From assembly GCF_023856365.1 (NCBI RefSeq), contig NC_064538.1, positions 4,791,832 to 4,855,831 of the forward strand: a stretch of DNA of 64,000 bases. Reading direction: 5' to 3'. Under the pieces are notes generated by a model. The model was not told the origin of the DNA. It worked only from the letters and a program-made list of their open reading frames with translations, and ran no database searches. Position numbers and translations under genes: made by a program. Source of the stretch: Brienomyrus brachyistius (lineage: Eukaryota; Chordata; Actinopteri; Osteoglossiformes; Mormyridae). Shown here piece by piece: positions 1-13,344 of this stretch (positions are counted from its first letter, which is position 1; each line of letters opens with the position of its first letter).

Positions 1-144
1 GAAGGAAAAATTATTACAAAAGTTGAAATCAAGAAATAAAGTATTTTATTCATAAGAGATTTTACTGAGAATCAGTGATGCAAGACAATCTGTCGAAGAC
101 ACACACACAAGCTTGCGCAAACACACACATGCGGGGGACATTAC

Positions 145-3100
145 TTTGTATGGCACCTCCCCCAGTCGCACCGTCCGTGCCTCCTTAAGCCAGGTGTCCC
201 TTGAGTGCAGCGTGTGAACACAGTCCCTGTGAAGGTAACATCCTCAGGACTCGATTCAAGTACAGACTACACTCACAGTCCAGGTTCACAGACTGGACGA
301 CACAATTCTACACCATCAGTCACTGCAATTAACACATCTACAGAATAGCCGCACACTTAAACATTGACTAGTGCTGCGGAGAGAGATGACTTGGAGGAGG
401 AGGATTGTGGGTACCTGGAGTAGACTGGCTCTCCCCTGCAATAGCCCAGGATGGCAGCAGTGGGCGGGTAGACAGCCTCGTATTTCAGCAGGTGTCTCTT
501 TAGCGCATACAGGGGGTGGTTTTTGTACTCTGTGACGGCAGTTGGCAGCGGCTTGTCCAACAGCTTCGCCTGGAGCTGGAGCAGAAGGTAAAGATTGCAA
601 CAGTGTAACGCTACATGCCTCCGTACTGCTTACCTTCCAGTTCATTCGACGTTTCTTTCATTTTGCCATTTACACTGCATCATAACGGCACTGTGTTTTC
701 TGTCACTGTAATTATACTACTGTAATTACATAAATACTATAAGTACTATAAATACTACTACATATTGTGTTTCACTGCTTTGTTGAGCTGATGGCCATTG
801 GGCCAGAAATGTATTATCTAATTCAAGGCAGAGTTTAGCTTAAAATTTAATACATTTCAGACTTGCATTATTGACCTGCCAAAAAAAAAATAAAATAAAT
901 AAAAAAAAAAATCGAAAAATTGTCCTTGCCAGGGAAATATTTTATTACAGTTTTATCTAGACATCGTTATCAAAAGGAGCACCAAAATCCAACAGGAGGC
1001 ATCTGCCAGCATCTAAAATCAGGAAGATGTTTTTATCTTGTACACTTTGACTTACAAATAGCCAAATCAGTATCTGTGGGATCTTACTTCCTATGGTATC
1101 TGGACCTATCTCAATCGCGATTACTTGAGCTGACCATGATTATTCTGAATGATTGTGAGAACCGTTTCCATTCATCTGCATCAAAACAGGTGGACGAGAC
1201 AGAAATGTCATATTTCTATTTCGGTTTCCACATCGTTTTCTACCATGTAATGTTTGTTTGACTGGTGCTTGTGTAATAATCATCATCTCAATGCGCTTCT
1301 GAACTGATCCGTAGCACGTGTCACTGCAGGATGAGTCAACCGTGGATGTGAGTCGTGCATGTGCCAGTGTTGAAAGCCAAATATCAAAGCAACCAAAAAA
1401 CTAAACCTGAAAACTATCTACGAGCAAGCCGAATACAAAAAAAAAAACATACATGTCCAGTTCCCATAAGGGGCTTTGCCAGTGCCAATACAGAAAAAGT
1501 CAATCAGCCATTTTACGAAAATTTACATAAATACATGAAATGGGCTGTAGCTTTCTATAACTGGTAAGGGTGCAGGTTTGGCCGATGGTTCAAATTCCTT
1601 TATTACTTGGACAGTTTAACACTGTTGACTCAGATCAGCAGTGCACGCACGACTCAAATCCACGGTTGACTCATATACTGTATTGATAATTGTCAGGTTT
1701 ATTTTATGGACTGCTTGTGAGCGACTCCCACCAGCCCAGAATGGGATATTCAGCCAGATATCCTGGTTTTGCATTCCGTGTGCTCTGCATTAGGGCTGTC
1801 TCAGTGCGTGTTTATGGGTCTGATTTAGGGACCCCGGTCGCGATGGGGTGACCGCCATATTTCCTCGATGGCTGCCAATATTTATGCTGCAGCCAAATCA
1901 GTACATTACGCCAAAAGGGGACAAAAAACACAAACCAGAGAATTTATGTTAATTTGTCCATTTTTTTTCTGATCTCACTGACTGGGAGTGATATGAATTT
2001 GCTGGAAACAAATGCACAATATGCCAGACCTCATATTTTGGTTCAGGTATAGCAAAATACCAAGTAACAGGAAAAAATAAAATTTTATGATGGCGACAGC
2101 TGGAGTGGAATCATTATGCACTCCTACATTTATGTAGGATCCAGTCCAAGATGCTGAACGGCAGGACACTTTACTCTATGTCTAATGACCCCCAAGGTCA
2201 GAGCCTCTCACCTCCTGGTCCTCTCTTTGCTCTCTCTTCGAGGCACGGGTACGGAAGCTGTCGAGGGTCTCTTCCCACCAATCCTGATCCACGCGACGTT
2301 TCCTGGATGTCGTCATGCAGGTGGGGTCGTATCTGCAGCCGAGGTCCTTCAGGCAGCTGTCCCCATCCACGGCCAGCACGTAGCTCAGGGGCTGGGTGGC
2401 CCGTTTGGAGCAGAGGAGCGGCTTGCCCACGTTCCCCTGCTGGACGTCCAGACACACCCATTCCCCCGCCTGCTCCAGGTACACCTCTAGCCACTCGTCT
2501 TCGCCCTTCCCCTGCTTCCTCTTGAACTCCATCAGTACTTCCTCCTCGTCTCCCCCTGTGTTTCGGCTCCTTTGGCGTCGGGAGGTCTCGCTCTTGCCCT
2601 TACCCTTGCCCTTTTTGTCTGCTCGCCTTGCCGTTTCCCCCTCAGAATCCTCTTCTTCTTCAGACACTAGGAACTCCTCTTCCTCACTGTGCTCCTCCCC
2701 CTCACTGCTCTCCTCCTTGTAGCACACCTTGGAGGCGATGCTCCGTCGCTGGTTGTTCTTGGGTCTCTGTGTTGGTGTGGTCACTGCTTCTGCTTCCTGC
2801 TCCTCCACATCCTCCTCCTCCTCCTCCTTCTTCCGCTGCCTCTTCCCACCTCGCCCTGCTCCTCCAGCCCTGCCTCCTGCTGACCTCTTGGTCCCTGGTG
2901 AGGCCTTTGGTTCCTTGGGGCTTTTCTGGGGGGTACTGCCTGGCGATTTTGCTTTGTTCTGGAACACAGAGTTGGCTCAGCCAGTCTCCCGTACACCCTG
3001 ACCATCTCGGATTTAAGTATTTCAGACTTTGCACTGCAGCACCATAATCACTGTGTCAGAGACCTTAAGATTAAGATGGAGGGAACCTGAATGTGGTAAA

Positions 3101-6100
3101 GATGGGATTTTTTGGTGGCCCCAGCAGCTGAACGAATCCTCTAAATAGTCTTTAATTAAACTTAACCCAACATTATATGCTACACCAAACAGCTCGATTC
3201 GTTTTTGTTATCTGTGCCTTGCTATATATTGTTTTGATGTGGGACCCACTGCAAAATCCTGATGAATTTCCAGTGTGCAACAGTTGCAGGTTAATTTTTA
3301 TCCGTCATACCAATAAATGCATACAAAGCGCACGAAGGATTACCTTCGCAGGGGGCTCTTTGAGTGGGATGGGCTGCAGGGAGAGTACCAGACGGCAAAA
3401 TAAACGCAGCGACCTCAACACGATGAGGAAGAGCTGCAGGGAGGCATGGCCACAAATGACAAAATGACACAGGAATGAAATGGATGCTAAGTGAGCACAT
3501 ATTCCCATATACACATTTGAAAAGCATTTAAAAAGGTTTATTACTAGTTGTTGATTTTCCATAATGCATTTCCCTTTACGTTTGACCCTGACCAGTATAA
3601 GTGGTTAGAAGATGGATGGATGGATTTGACCCCATTTTCTAGAGATACTTACAAGTCAGTGCAGCATATAAGTACATAAAGTGAGAGACTACACAGCAAT
3701 GCTATTTATGGAATACAAAAAAAAAAAGAAAACACTGCTTACGTGAGTCATTTCCTGGTGGTCTCGAGCAGAGAGGGACCCTAACCTCCTCTCCAGGATC
3801 TCCCGGGGATTTCTCTCAGGCTCCTCAGGGAGTTCCGGGGTCAGAGTGAAGGTGGCTTGAAACCTGGGGGAGAGGGAAGGAGGTTTGACTGAAACGTACG
3901 TGGAACGTACGCGAGCGTTCCTCGCTTGGAATGGTTACTCTCGGCATGCCGCGATGCAAGCAGCTGACCGGTCCCGACGTTTACCACTTCAGCAGGCCAC
4001 AGAGAAAGGTGGTGTTCAGCTCCTCGGGAGGCGTTGTGGTGAAATGAGCCGGCAACAGGGACAAGGCCACGGCCAAAAGGTCAGGGTCACTGCACAGCCG
4101 GCTCCGAAACATGCCATTGGCCACCAGACAGAGGATGTGGACCTACAGGTAGTGTTGACAGGAATGGATTGTGGTAAGGAAAAGGATAATATCCACAAGA
4201 AGCCAACAGAAACAGATGTTAACAGAAAAAAAGAGACTTTTAAAAAGCCCGGACTGAAGAATAATCCTAATAATCCTTTTTACTTAAGGATAGATTTAAG
4301 GGTTTATATGCACATCAATTAAAAATGAAACACTTTTCTGATCATTTGCTGTGATGATTTGAGTCTTTTTTTAGGGTTACTCATGAATATGACTGATACA
4401 CAGACAGGAGATTATTCTTTATTTCTAACACGGTTTAACAGTGAGAAAGCAAGGTGTCGATCAAGGGTAGGCGCCCCTAATCCTGGAGTGCTGGTACCCA
4501 GTGGGTTTTCCATCCTACCTTACTGAGGAACCTGCCGGATACTGGAACCCAAGCATCAGAGTTGCCTTTCCCTGGTGTAGACAAAGCAATAGGAAAGACA
4601 CCAAGAGAAAATCAGGCCGACTGTCATTGAAACCTACCTTGTGCATGTCCACAAGCAGCTCTTTGTTGAAACGGTTCACCATCCGCCGCAGGTAAGTCTC
4701 AAACTCTGCTTTCCTCTTTTCCCTGAGAAAGACAGACGTGTTACAGTTGCCATAGTGGCACAAGTCTCCCTCAGAATATAGGTAGGACCTTATGTCCAAA
4801 ATATTCCTGTAAGTTGAGAATTCAACAACATTTCTGGAGTTCTTCTTAAAGCAAAGTTGTACAGAAAGACTACTTTCTGAAACTTAAATAGTTATAAGTA
4901 AGTACTTCATTAATATAGAACATTGAAAACAAATATCACTCCTTCACAGAAAATCTAACAAAAATATTCAAATTTCAAGACTTGTCTTGCACGGTAAACC
5001 ACGACTGGCATGACAGCCAGCGATTCAGTGTATTGATGTCAACACGACCACACTGCCAAAACGCAGGCCCATTCACCTCTTCAGTCTTTTCGCGGCATGT
5101 TCTGGGGCCTCAATTTCAATCTCCACAGGTTGAGACGGCACCACGCAAGACGTGTCTGCCAGCTCTGAGGGAAGAAGGAGTGGTTACAAAATGCAGCCAA
5201 CACACAAAGGCACACCCACCCTGCTCGACACTGATCAGCACATCACCCCCCACCTTCCACATCTTCCCACTCTTCCTCCTCGTCTTCGTCACTGCCCTCC
5301 CCTTCCTCTTTCTTTTCCACCTTCAGTTCTGCAGCTTCACTGTCAGAGTGTGGAGCAGCATCTCCATCTTCATCATTGTGTTCTTCATCACTTATGGTGA
5401 TAAAGTCATTCTGGAAGTATTTGCTTGTCCGTTGACCTGGTGTGTTATTTTTAGGCTTGGACTTCTTAAGCTTGGTTTTTTTGGTTGGTTTATCAGCAGA
5501 TATGACACATGCTACTTCAGTGTCTGAGGGTACAAGAAAAATAATAACGATTAGTAAAATAATGCATTTAATTAGTTAACATTTTTATTCAGAATAAACA
5601 TAGAAAAAGAAGAGAAAATGGCTACTGTTTTGGTTCAATAGTCAAGACCATACATCATAACCTCTTTGCTACTCTTTGTTAGTCTCTAATATTGGACATT
5701 TTTCTTATTCACGAATTATATGAAGTTTCTAATTATACATGTAATTTGATTCATAATCTAACCACATATAACCAGTACACATTAAGTTGTTTCGGACCAA
5801 CGTCCCCTAGTTAAATACCCTGAGATCAGAGCTGGATTGGCCATCTAGCAAAAGTTATCATGGGGACCCCCCCAGCTCAACTCAATTTACCGTGGGGACC
5901 CTAAAGCCCTGATCAGATGAATCCCAGATCAACCTGCCTGATACAGTCTGTGGATTTACGTGAGGAGAATTCCCACAGATAACAATGTAGGGCATAGTAC
6001 ATTTATGAAGGGGATGGTTTTGTCATTTTTTCCTCACGGGGGGACATGGTACCTATGTGCATTCCATTACAAGACCTGTATACACATAAATTTGTTATGA

Positions 6101-6455
6101 AGTTCCTCTAAGTTTCACATCAGCAAACTAACGAACCTAGAAGGAAGACAGCTGCATCCTGAATGAGATCAAAAACTCAATAAAACTCGCATGTTTACTG
6201 CTGTCATGCAGCTGACACACATTTCACGAAAAGACGTCCGTTGTATTCCAACATAACGTGCTTGAATTACATCGGCTTCTCTGACATCCCTATATTACAA
6301 TAAGCAGCGATATTCATGCTTTCGTTTAAGACCCCTATTACAGTACCTGCTTCGTTTTTGCACTTTGTTCCCTTAGTTTTCGCATTCGCCGCCTCTTTCA
6401 GCTTCTTTGTGTCGACTTTAGGTACAGCACCGATCGAGCCTTTGCGTTTGGCCAT
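145..6455 (-). CDS. xpc: XPC, DNA damage recognition subunit (3' partial, first ten coding exons)
   Basis: Exons in transcript order: 6455-6347, 5523-5254, 5164-5077, 4722-4638, 4142-3985, 3863-3743, 3433-3344, 2958-2212, 575-415, 226-145. All have GT/AG junctions and joining phases, giving 637 codons. Family knowledge: XPC with RAD23 and centrin senses helix distortion in the nucleus and recruits TFIIH for global-genome repair. Seen: a basic N-terminus (MAKRKGSIG), an acidic stretch, [10 protein letters not shown] followed by [17 protein letters not shown], then the Rad4 transglutaminase-like fold ([20 protein letters not shown]). The large 747-bp exon is rich in K, E and D and ends in the conserved core around WVCLD and RYDP. 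The last two exons are beta-hairpin domain 1 ([37 protein letters not shown]). BHD2, BHD3 and the C-terminus lie beyond position 1; human XPC is 940 aa. The start ATG at 6455 has A at -3 and G at +4. The acceptor of the ninth exon was placed at 575 rather than 569 because it preserves the LQAK alignment. Confidence 0.96.
576..2211 (-). other. XPC intron, 1.6 kb
   Basis: This intron lies between the large XPC exon and the BHD1 exon. No coding sequence is supported. It holds poly-A tracts (around 881-910), an inverted repeat pair at 1331-1361 and 1644-1674, and AT-rich sequence. An open frame of 113 codons at 920-1261 has no recognisable similarity and is on the opposite strand. Confidence 0.7.
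1331..1674. repeat. Inverted repeat pair in XPC intron, possible non-autonomous DNA element
   Basis: The sequence ATGAGTCAACCGTGGATGTG at 1331 is repeated in reverse complement ending at 1674, with about two mismatches over 31 bp. The 282 bp between the arms contains AT-rich, non-coding sequence. Each arm carries TGAGTCA-like motifs, the AP-1 consensus. The arms could be terminal repeats of an unclassified element; no target-site duplication is clear. Confidence 0.45.
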
Positions 6456-6687
6456 TTTCCCAAAGAAACACAACCGAGGAGTAGTTTAGGCAAGTAAAAA
6501 GCAGAGGTGGAGACGCTTTGAATTTTAAAACCACAGACTGCAGAGACAGGACACAATTGCCTGTTTAGACAAGTTGTGTGAGATGCAGCTACCGCGGTTA
6601 CTCGGCATTGCAGCTGGCGGAGGCCGTGCAGGGGAGACCGATCTCACGTCACATCCATTTCCGTTGTCGGGCATAGCAATTTTACAG

Positions 6688-6893
6688 GGTGGTTCGGGAA
6701 AGATCATTCATATTCATGAGAGATGCGTTACCTGATTGGCCAATGAATGCCTTAGATTGGTTCAGTGACCAATAAGATAGCTTTATTTATAAATATTAAT
6801 AACTATTTCCCTGAACCACCTTGAAGAAACAAAACGTGCACGTCCCTGGGAGCACGTTCACTGGCCAATCAGGTAGCTTCTCTCATGAATATA
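6688..6893. promoter_or_regulatory. CCAAT-rich inverted repeat upstream of XPC
   Basis: About 230-440 bp upstream of the XPC start codon lie two pairs of inverted arms. One pair is 6688-6702 (GGGTGGTTCGGGAAA) with 6806-6820. The other is 6710-6745 (contains CATGAGAGATGCGTTACCTG) with 6860-6893. The arm order is A-B-A'-B', so it is not a simple hairpin. At least five CCAAT or ATTGG boxes fall within about 130 bp, which is NF-Y-type promoter content. It probably serves as or overlaps the XPC promoter, and may be bidirectional; no gene was recognised on the other side. Confidence 0.4.
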
Positions 6894-9800
6894 AATTAGG
6901 TTTTTCCAACCACCAAAACGAAAATTCACGTCCGAGACAGCGAAGAAACGCTTTAACACCAAGGAAAGAAAAGGAAGATAGTACCTCCGTGTATCTCTTT
7001 AATACAATATACCCAAAAATATTTTCTTTATTTACAAAATAATATTTGATTAAATAATAGATTTCCACTTGTTCTCGCTTTTCCAAATTTTCACGTCTGT
7101 GAGCATAACGCTTAGTTTTTATCAGTAAACAAACGATTAAGGCCCCTTTAGCTTGATATTAAAGTGTATATTAACGTAGTATTAAACAAGTTTCGTATTA
7201 TGTTATGAAAAGTAATTGCATCCATAAACGTTAGTATAGCTGATCGTTTACTTTATACATTATTGTGTATGGCAATCTCAGGGTAAGCAGTTGGAAGATG
7301 GATTCGTGCCAATGGTTTTTCAGTAGGTTTTTGTATTCTTCCATCCACCCTCAGCCGCTTATCCGGCACAGACTTGCAGTGAGCTTGAAGCTTATCGTAG
7401 GAAGCAGAGGACACAAAGTAGGGGACTCCCTTAATGGGGTGCCCGAATAGGCTGCATACTCCAGCACTACAGAAGTTTGAAGCATAAAAACAGCAATTCA
7501 GCTACCAAACTTTGCCACACCTCTACAGATTATGAAATGAAGCCTTCACACTAGCACTTCACATAAAGCCATGAGATATCAAACCTGCAACCAGATGTTG
7601 CAAATGTCGCACTTTCTTACACTTACTTACATCGAGTCATTTCAAATTTCATATGAAAGAAATAAATTACATTTCAGGTTCATCCCAATCTTTTATTTCA
7701 ATAAACTATTATTTTCATGTCCAAGTGAATTTCAGTGAAGTGCCCATTACTGTGGCTTATCGCGTTCACAAGATAATTTTATCTCAACGCTGTAGGAAAA
7801 GGGCGCATGTGACCTTCAGTGACACCCAGAGAGACAGGCTGGGCCAAACATCATCTCTAAATGTTCAGAACGTGAGTCCAAGTCTCCCAGTTGCATGGAC
7901 CACAACTGCAGGCAGGCAAAGGGGCAGGATTCAGGGCAACAGACACGCAGGGGGGCAAGCAGGGGGTCTACAGTTTATTTAATTTCTCAGAAAACATCTT
8001 TGTGCAGAGTTGATGCAGAGTTACTTGGCAGTTTCAGTTATACAGATGAATCATTTATTAGACCAATTTATATTAAAAACACTCTTGGGATTTGAACCAA
8101 GCTTTTGTCTATATATGCCCAAATGTTGCAGGATCGGTCCAACCTCCAGGATGACCTTTCGCACTTCCTGTTTAGTCATCGCCCTTCCTTCTCTCCATAC
8201 TGTTCACCTACCTCTTCTCTTCTGTGATCCCTGCATTGGCAGCCGTCCTGCTAATGGGAAGGAGAACAAAATGACATATAAATAAAATTATAAATCTGGC
8301 ATTCAGCGGACACCTATAGGTGACCCACAGGGTTCTGTCTTGTACTTTATTAAGGATATAGTCATGTCTTTTTCGAGAGAAAATAGGAAGATGTAGCATT
8401 ACTCTTCAGGTGGTTCTCTCTGTTTCATCTGTAAACGCATCAGTGAGGATTATTCAGAGTTAAAATATTACAGCCTAAAGAAATAAACATCACGATATCG
8501 AAATTTTGGTCAGATAACATGAGGTTCGGTGAAAGATAGTTTTCATTACTTTCATGTATCGTTCAACAGCTTATCTGGTCAGAGTCACAGTGGGACATGG
8601 AGTCTATCTCAAACAGCATGGTGCACGATGTGGGGGTGGGACTGGCACCCCCTCTGGGGTGCCAGTCCTTGAAACGGCACATGCACTCTCACACAATGGG
8701 TAACCAATTTGCCTAACTATGTGCCTTTTGAACTGCCGGAAAACAGACATGTAACAACATGCAAACATGCAAATTCGTCACACACAGATCAGGCAAGATT
8801 GAAACGTCCAATCTTGCAGGTGCTATGCTCTGTGCTACCATGCCGTCCCTCGTTAGTTTCAGAACTGTGCATTTTACATAGCGCTGTTATACTTAAGAGA
8901 ATTTTTCATTATCTAAACTTTGATTCAACCCTACGTGCAATTCTTAGACCATTTTTTACAGGTAATGTTGCAATTTAATTCTCCATGTCTAGAAGCCCAA
9001 ACTATAGTTTAACCAGAAGCACAGTTTGACATAAAGATTATGTAACCTGTAAATCAACTGACAAGCACAACTTCATTTTTTTTGTACATCACCTCCCTTA
9101 AAAAAAGCGAAAATGTGATGTATATATCCTTGAAAATGAACAATGTTTCATTTCTCATACATGCTTACAAAATACATAAATAAGGGAATTCAGGATGAGG
9201 GGAACAGTACTGTGGAAATATCCTTTGTTCGGTTTGCCATATAAATAACCCCTCGATATTATAGACGTTTAAGGAGTGACCATGACAGTGTGTTTCATGT
9301 TATACAGCTTGTTTTATTGTGTTTGTCTGTTCTTTTCCCCTAGACACGGGGCCAGCTCTTGCTATTGGCAGAACAGGCAGCTGTTTAGGGCCTCTGATTT
9401 ACCTGCGTTGTGAAGGAAGTGAAATGACTATAAATTTTCTTGGTAGGAGGGGCTCACAAGAGGAAAAGACAGATCGGGCCCTGGGTAAACGATGACACTG
9501 GTATTACATCTGTACCTTATCTATTATGTGTTCTTATTAATAATTCACTTTATCAGCCGATAATCCTGTAATATAAGGTTTTTATTCTTCAGCGCTCATG
9601 AAGTTTTACAGCCCGATTCTTGCTAAAGTTATTGCCGGTACAGCAAACATAATTCTGACACTATGTTTATCCTGACTGCAGCGGCAGTATTTCCAGAAAT
9701 AATCAGATTATGTGGGTGGCTGTGGCTCGTAGCCTGTGAACTAGGACATGCTAAATGACATTTCTTCGGGGGTCTCGGTGCGTGAGCATGTCACAGCTGG

Positions 9801-10080
9801 CGGAAAGTGCAGATTACACTGCACCTTCACGTTTAGCCTTGAACCGCACTGTAGGAAGAAGAGCAACAGCGGTCTGGTGCAGTGGACCCAGATGTAGCCC
9901 CGGCACACAGTAATTCCAGAATGAAATTCATGGAAGAACATCAGCTCAGTGTCATGCATGTGAATACATGTGCACAGGTGTATCTGCTGGTAAGACAACT
10001 GAGGTTTCTTGGGGTCAGCGGCTGAATGCACTGCCGACCGAGATAGTTACAGCCGGGGTATGCATCTTTAGAAGGCTGTA
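6894..10080. other. Intergenic, no gene recognised
   Basis: The sequence is AT-rich and non-coding. It contains decayed interspersed repeat fragments at about 7337-7450 and 8570-8700. Both share the widespread fish pattern of 'gcttat(c)...' followed by a degenerate 'gggg' consensus, in minus orientation. No open frame resembles a known protein. Confidence 0.6.
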
Positions 10081-10124
10081 GGAAAACCATTGCAGGAAGT
10101 TTTTGGAAAGGGGTGGGGGAGAGG

Positions 10125-10285
10125 GATGCTCCGTGATTGGCCAGTTCGACTGGAACACAGTGCGCTGCATGGCTTCCATCCCTATATGAGCCCTTATGAC
10201 AGTCAGATAGGAATAAAAAGCCATACGGCGCAGTGTGCATTGAACAGACCAGCTGCCAATGAACACATTATCCACCAATCAGCCT
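10125..10285. promoter_or_regulatory. Cluster of CCAAT-type motifs (possible regulatory element)
   Basis: Three NF-Y-like sites are seen: GATTGG near 10136, GCCAATGA near 10255 and ACCAATCAG near 10274, the last two about 20 bp apart. A CCCTATATGAG stretch near 10181 resembles a CArG box. No neighbouring exon was identified, so the element, if real, is distal or belongs to an unrecognised transcript. Confidence 0.22.
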
Positions 10286-11759
10286 CCGCTACTTTCAACG
10301 CCGTTAATTCCATTTAATTTACTCCAAGCAGTATTTAGCCTGGTAGGTTACCTGAAATAATACCTGATGTGTCATTGTTGTTGCTGCTGTTGTTGCTTAC
10401 TGATGCTCCTATTAGCCTTGAAATAAACAATTTTTCGTCGTTTCAATGCGAAGTCGTGCAATGGCAGTAAAGAATTCTGACACCTGCACTGACGACAAAC
10501 ACAAGCGAGACAAAGTTGCACTGATAACCCAAAGCAGATTACAGTATCACTGTCTGTTTTAGATGAGACAAACGTAAGTAATTTCAGAGTACATGATGTA
10601 AGAAAGAACCTTGTTTATGAAGTCAGTGACAGGTATGTAGATGACGCTAACTCTGATTTACACCTGAAAGCCCTAAGAAAGATGACATAACCTCGCTATC
10701 GCGATTTTTAAAGCCAAACTGGGAAGAAAAAACCTGCGTGCTCAGCAGCCATAAACAAATGAATACCACCCCCACCCCCCAGGGTAAACCCGAGGCGATG
10801 CATTACGATATGAGACCCTCTGTGGAATCCCGAAGCCCCCTAGCGGCTGGGGAAGCTGTTACAGTATTTATAGATATTTATGCAAAAAAAGTTTCCCAAA
10901 CAAGCATCGTACTTCGACAAGGACACTACATATCATAATACTAGTTTACTTCGAGAATACTTCCAGGTACGGCTCTGCAGTTGTTTTTCCATTTGCAGAG
11001 CTATGACACACAACACTGCAGATCGAGAAATCAACGTTAGCATGGAAACTGCGATATATAAAGAATAACGCAAACACTATAATCGGCTGACAGACCTTAA
11101 CAAACAGCAGTATCCTAAAATGTAAATCGTGATGGAAATATGCTGATAAATGCGTAAGCAGGGAGATCAGCTTGGAAATTTACAGACGTCCTGGTATCCC
11201 GCTGTTCCGCCTGTACAGTCACAACCACAAAAGTGAAAAAAATATTCAAGACTTAGTCTAACTCAATTATTTTCTATCCGCGTTACTGGTTAATGTACAT
11301 TATTTTATGGGATGGTTTCAATATTACAAGAACAGCTTCTGGTTTTACCCCATTGTAACTTCAATAAAAGCCAAGTACACTTGTTGAAATTTTGACGATG
11401 CATTTCAGATGCTACCGATGCATTATTTTTAATGAAAACTTAACAAATGTTGCATGTCTTCTGCGCTAAGGCAACTAAAAAACGACTGACCATTTTGCCA
11501 GTTCTAGGTAAATTGGATAGGAATGTTACACAGATTTTAACTTGCATCCTCGGCATTTTTATTACATTATATACCAAAAAGTGTCAAGGATCAATGCGAA
11601 AAAAACCAGAGTAAACAAGACATAGAGATGCTATTCATCATCGGATAAATAATTATTGTTTGATAAACCCGTTGAAAATATATAACAACTTAGCACGGGT
11701 CGTACAATTAAAAAAAAAGGGCACCATCTGTCGCATTACCGAACACTGACCGTAAAAAC

Positions 11760-12025
11760 CGAAAATCCCTGGACGAAGCTTGGTCTTGGAGAAGCAAGGG
11801 AACCCCCCGGCTGGTCCCCGCGGAGCCTCAGAGCAGATTAGGGGGATGGAGGCTGCGGCGCTTGCGGCCAGCAGGTGGAAATCATCTCGCCCAATCAGCG
11901 CTCTGGCGTCCCGGACTCCGCCGGCCAAGCTGGCCCGCTGCGCCGCAGCGCAGGAGAACTTTGAACGGCGCGGCGCAGCAGTGTGTATTTCCATTCACCC
12001 TCTCCGGCAAAGGGGGAGAGAGAGA
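11760..12025. promoter_or_regulatory. Orphan CpG-rich block with CCAAT box and CTCF-like motif
   Basis: A GC- and CpG-rich island stands out of AT-rich flanks. It contains CCAATCAGCG at 11891 and CCAGCAGGTGG at 11868-11878, a partial match to the CTCF core. It resembles a CpG-island promoter or insulator. No coding exon could be joined to it on either strand; frames across it (for example 11780-12088) have no family resemblance. A non-coding RNA or distant first exon is possible. Confidence 0.35.
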
Positions 12026-13344
12026 GGGAGGGAGAGAACAAAAGCCTTCAGTGTTGCTGAGCCAATGGATGGCGAGCACTGGGAATGAAAAAGGACATCA
12101 TACCTGTGCACGGGACCACCTCCGTTTCTGGGGCTTTGTGCGGTCCAGAAATGCGTGTTAATAAAGGGGGGGGGGAGAAGCTGAATAGGTCTTTTTTTCA
12201 AATGCTTTCAAATACCGACAGAAAGCATTTTCTTTCTGTTTGCCAGAGAAGAGAGTGCGTACTACAGAATATGCACGCATGCGTGTGTGTGTGCGTGTGT
12301 GTTTGTAAGAGGGAGAGAAAAAGAGAGACAGTGAGTGTGTTTAAAGAGAGTTTTCAACCTGTGAAGACTGCCCGAGGTTGCAATTAAGCCAGGCGTCCAT
12401 ACTTAATGGTATCCCTGACAACAGATACTTGGGCACTGCTTGTGGAAACAAAGGATTCTCAAAGGTCTTAAAATATTAAAAAAGACAGATGATGTAGAAT
12501 GAAATGCACCCTTCTGATCCGAAACCCAGCAGGAATTGCATTCAGAGCTGCTCTCCTCGGTATCACTGATCTGTACAACTGAGGGATTTGCATCTCTAAC
12601 TGGAGGAGAAGAAGCATTTTGTAAATCCTTGCAGGTCTCTTACAGAACTTGTGCCTTATAAGTGTCATCAAACTAAATATTCTTAGACAAACATTCTGAA
12701 AAATGTGGAGGCTTCCTCAGAGATAAATTCTTCTGCTACCATGATCCAGCACTGAAGTCCCTCAGAGTGCATAAAATAACAGCTATAAACCTTTCTAGGC
12801 TCTTGAGAAAGGTTCCATGATTCCAAAAACTTCCCATTTGCTGTTTGTCTGCGGCATTTGTTCAGGACGAGCAGAAGGTAGATAAATGTCGGCATTATCC
12901 CATGATCTTCACTGTGCTTCCACATCACACCTGAGTAAGCACACCTGTGCCTGGTCTGCCAAGGGCTGCTAGAGTGACCGGTGACCCACAGGATGGCACA
13001 GAGTAATCAAACAGAAAGAAAGACAAAACAAAACACTAGTCATCTCATCTGCTACGCATTTCTATCAGAAATCCCCTCTCAGCTCTCTGCCCATCATTCC
13101 TAAAAAGGAGCCACAACGGGCAACTGATTCCCCCGGGATTTGTGAGTACAAAGAACAGCTATTCTCACTGACCAGTCACCCCTCCCCCGTCCTCTCCCTC
13201 CCAATAACCCGCTTCCAGAACTCCTGAATCAGCAGCAGTCCCTGTAACACTGCAGCATGACCACCAACTCCTGCGTTAACATGTAAAGGAACGCCCTGCA
13301 GCATTAACACACGTGATCATGCGCACACATTACCGCATAAAGCA

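Noticed and set aside
2151..3047. Plus-strand open frames rich in Ser, Pro and Leu
   Set aside because: Antisense shadow of the acidic/basic large XPC exon.
6688..7060. Divergent histone-type promoter with a histone gene
   Set aside because: CCAAT modules are present, but no histone reading frame is found on either side.
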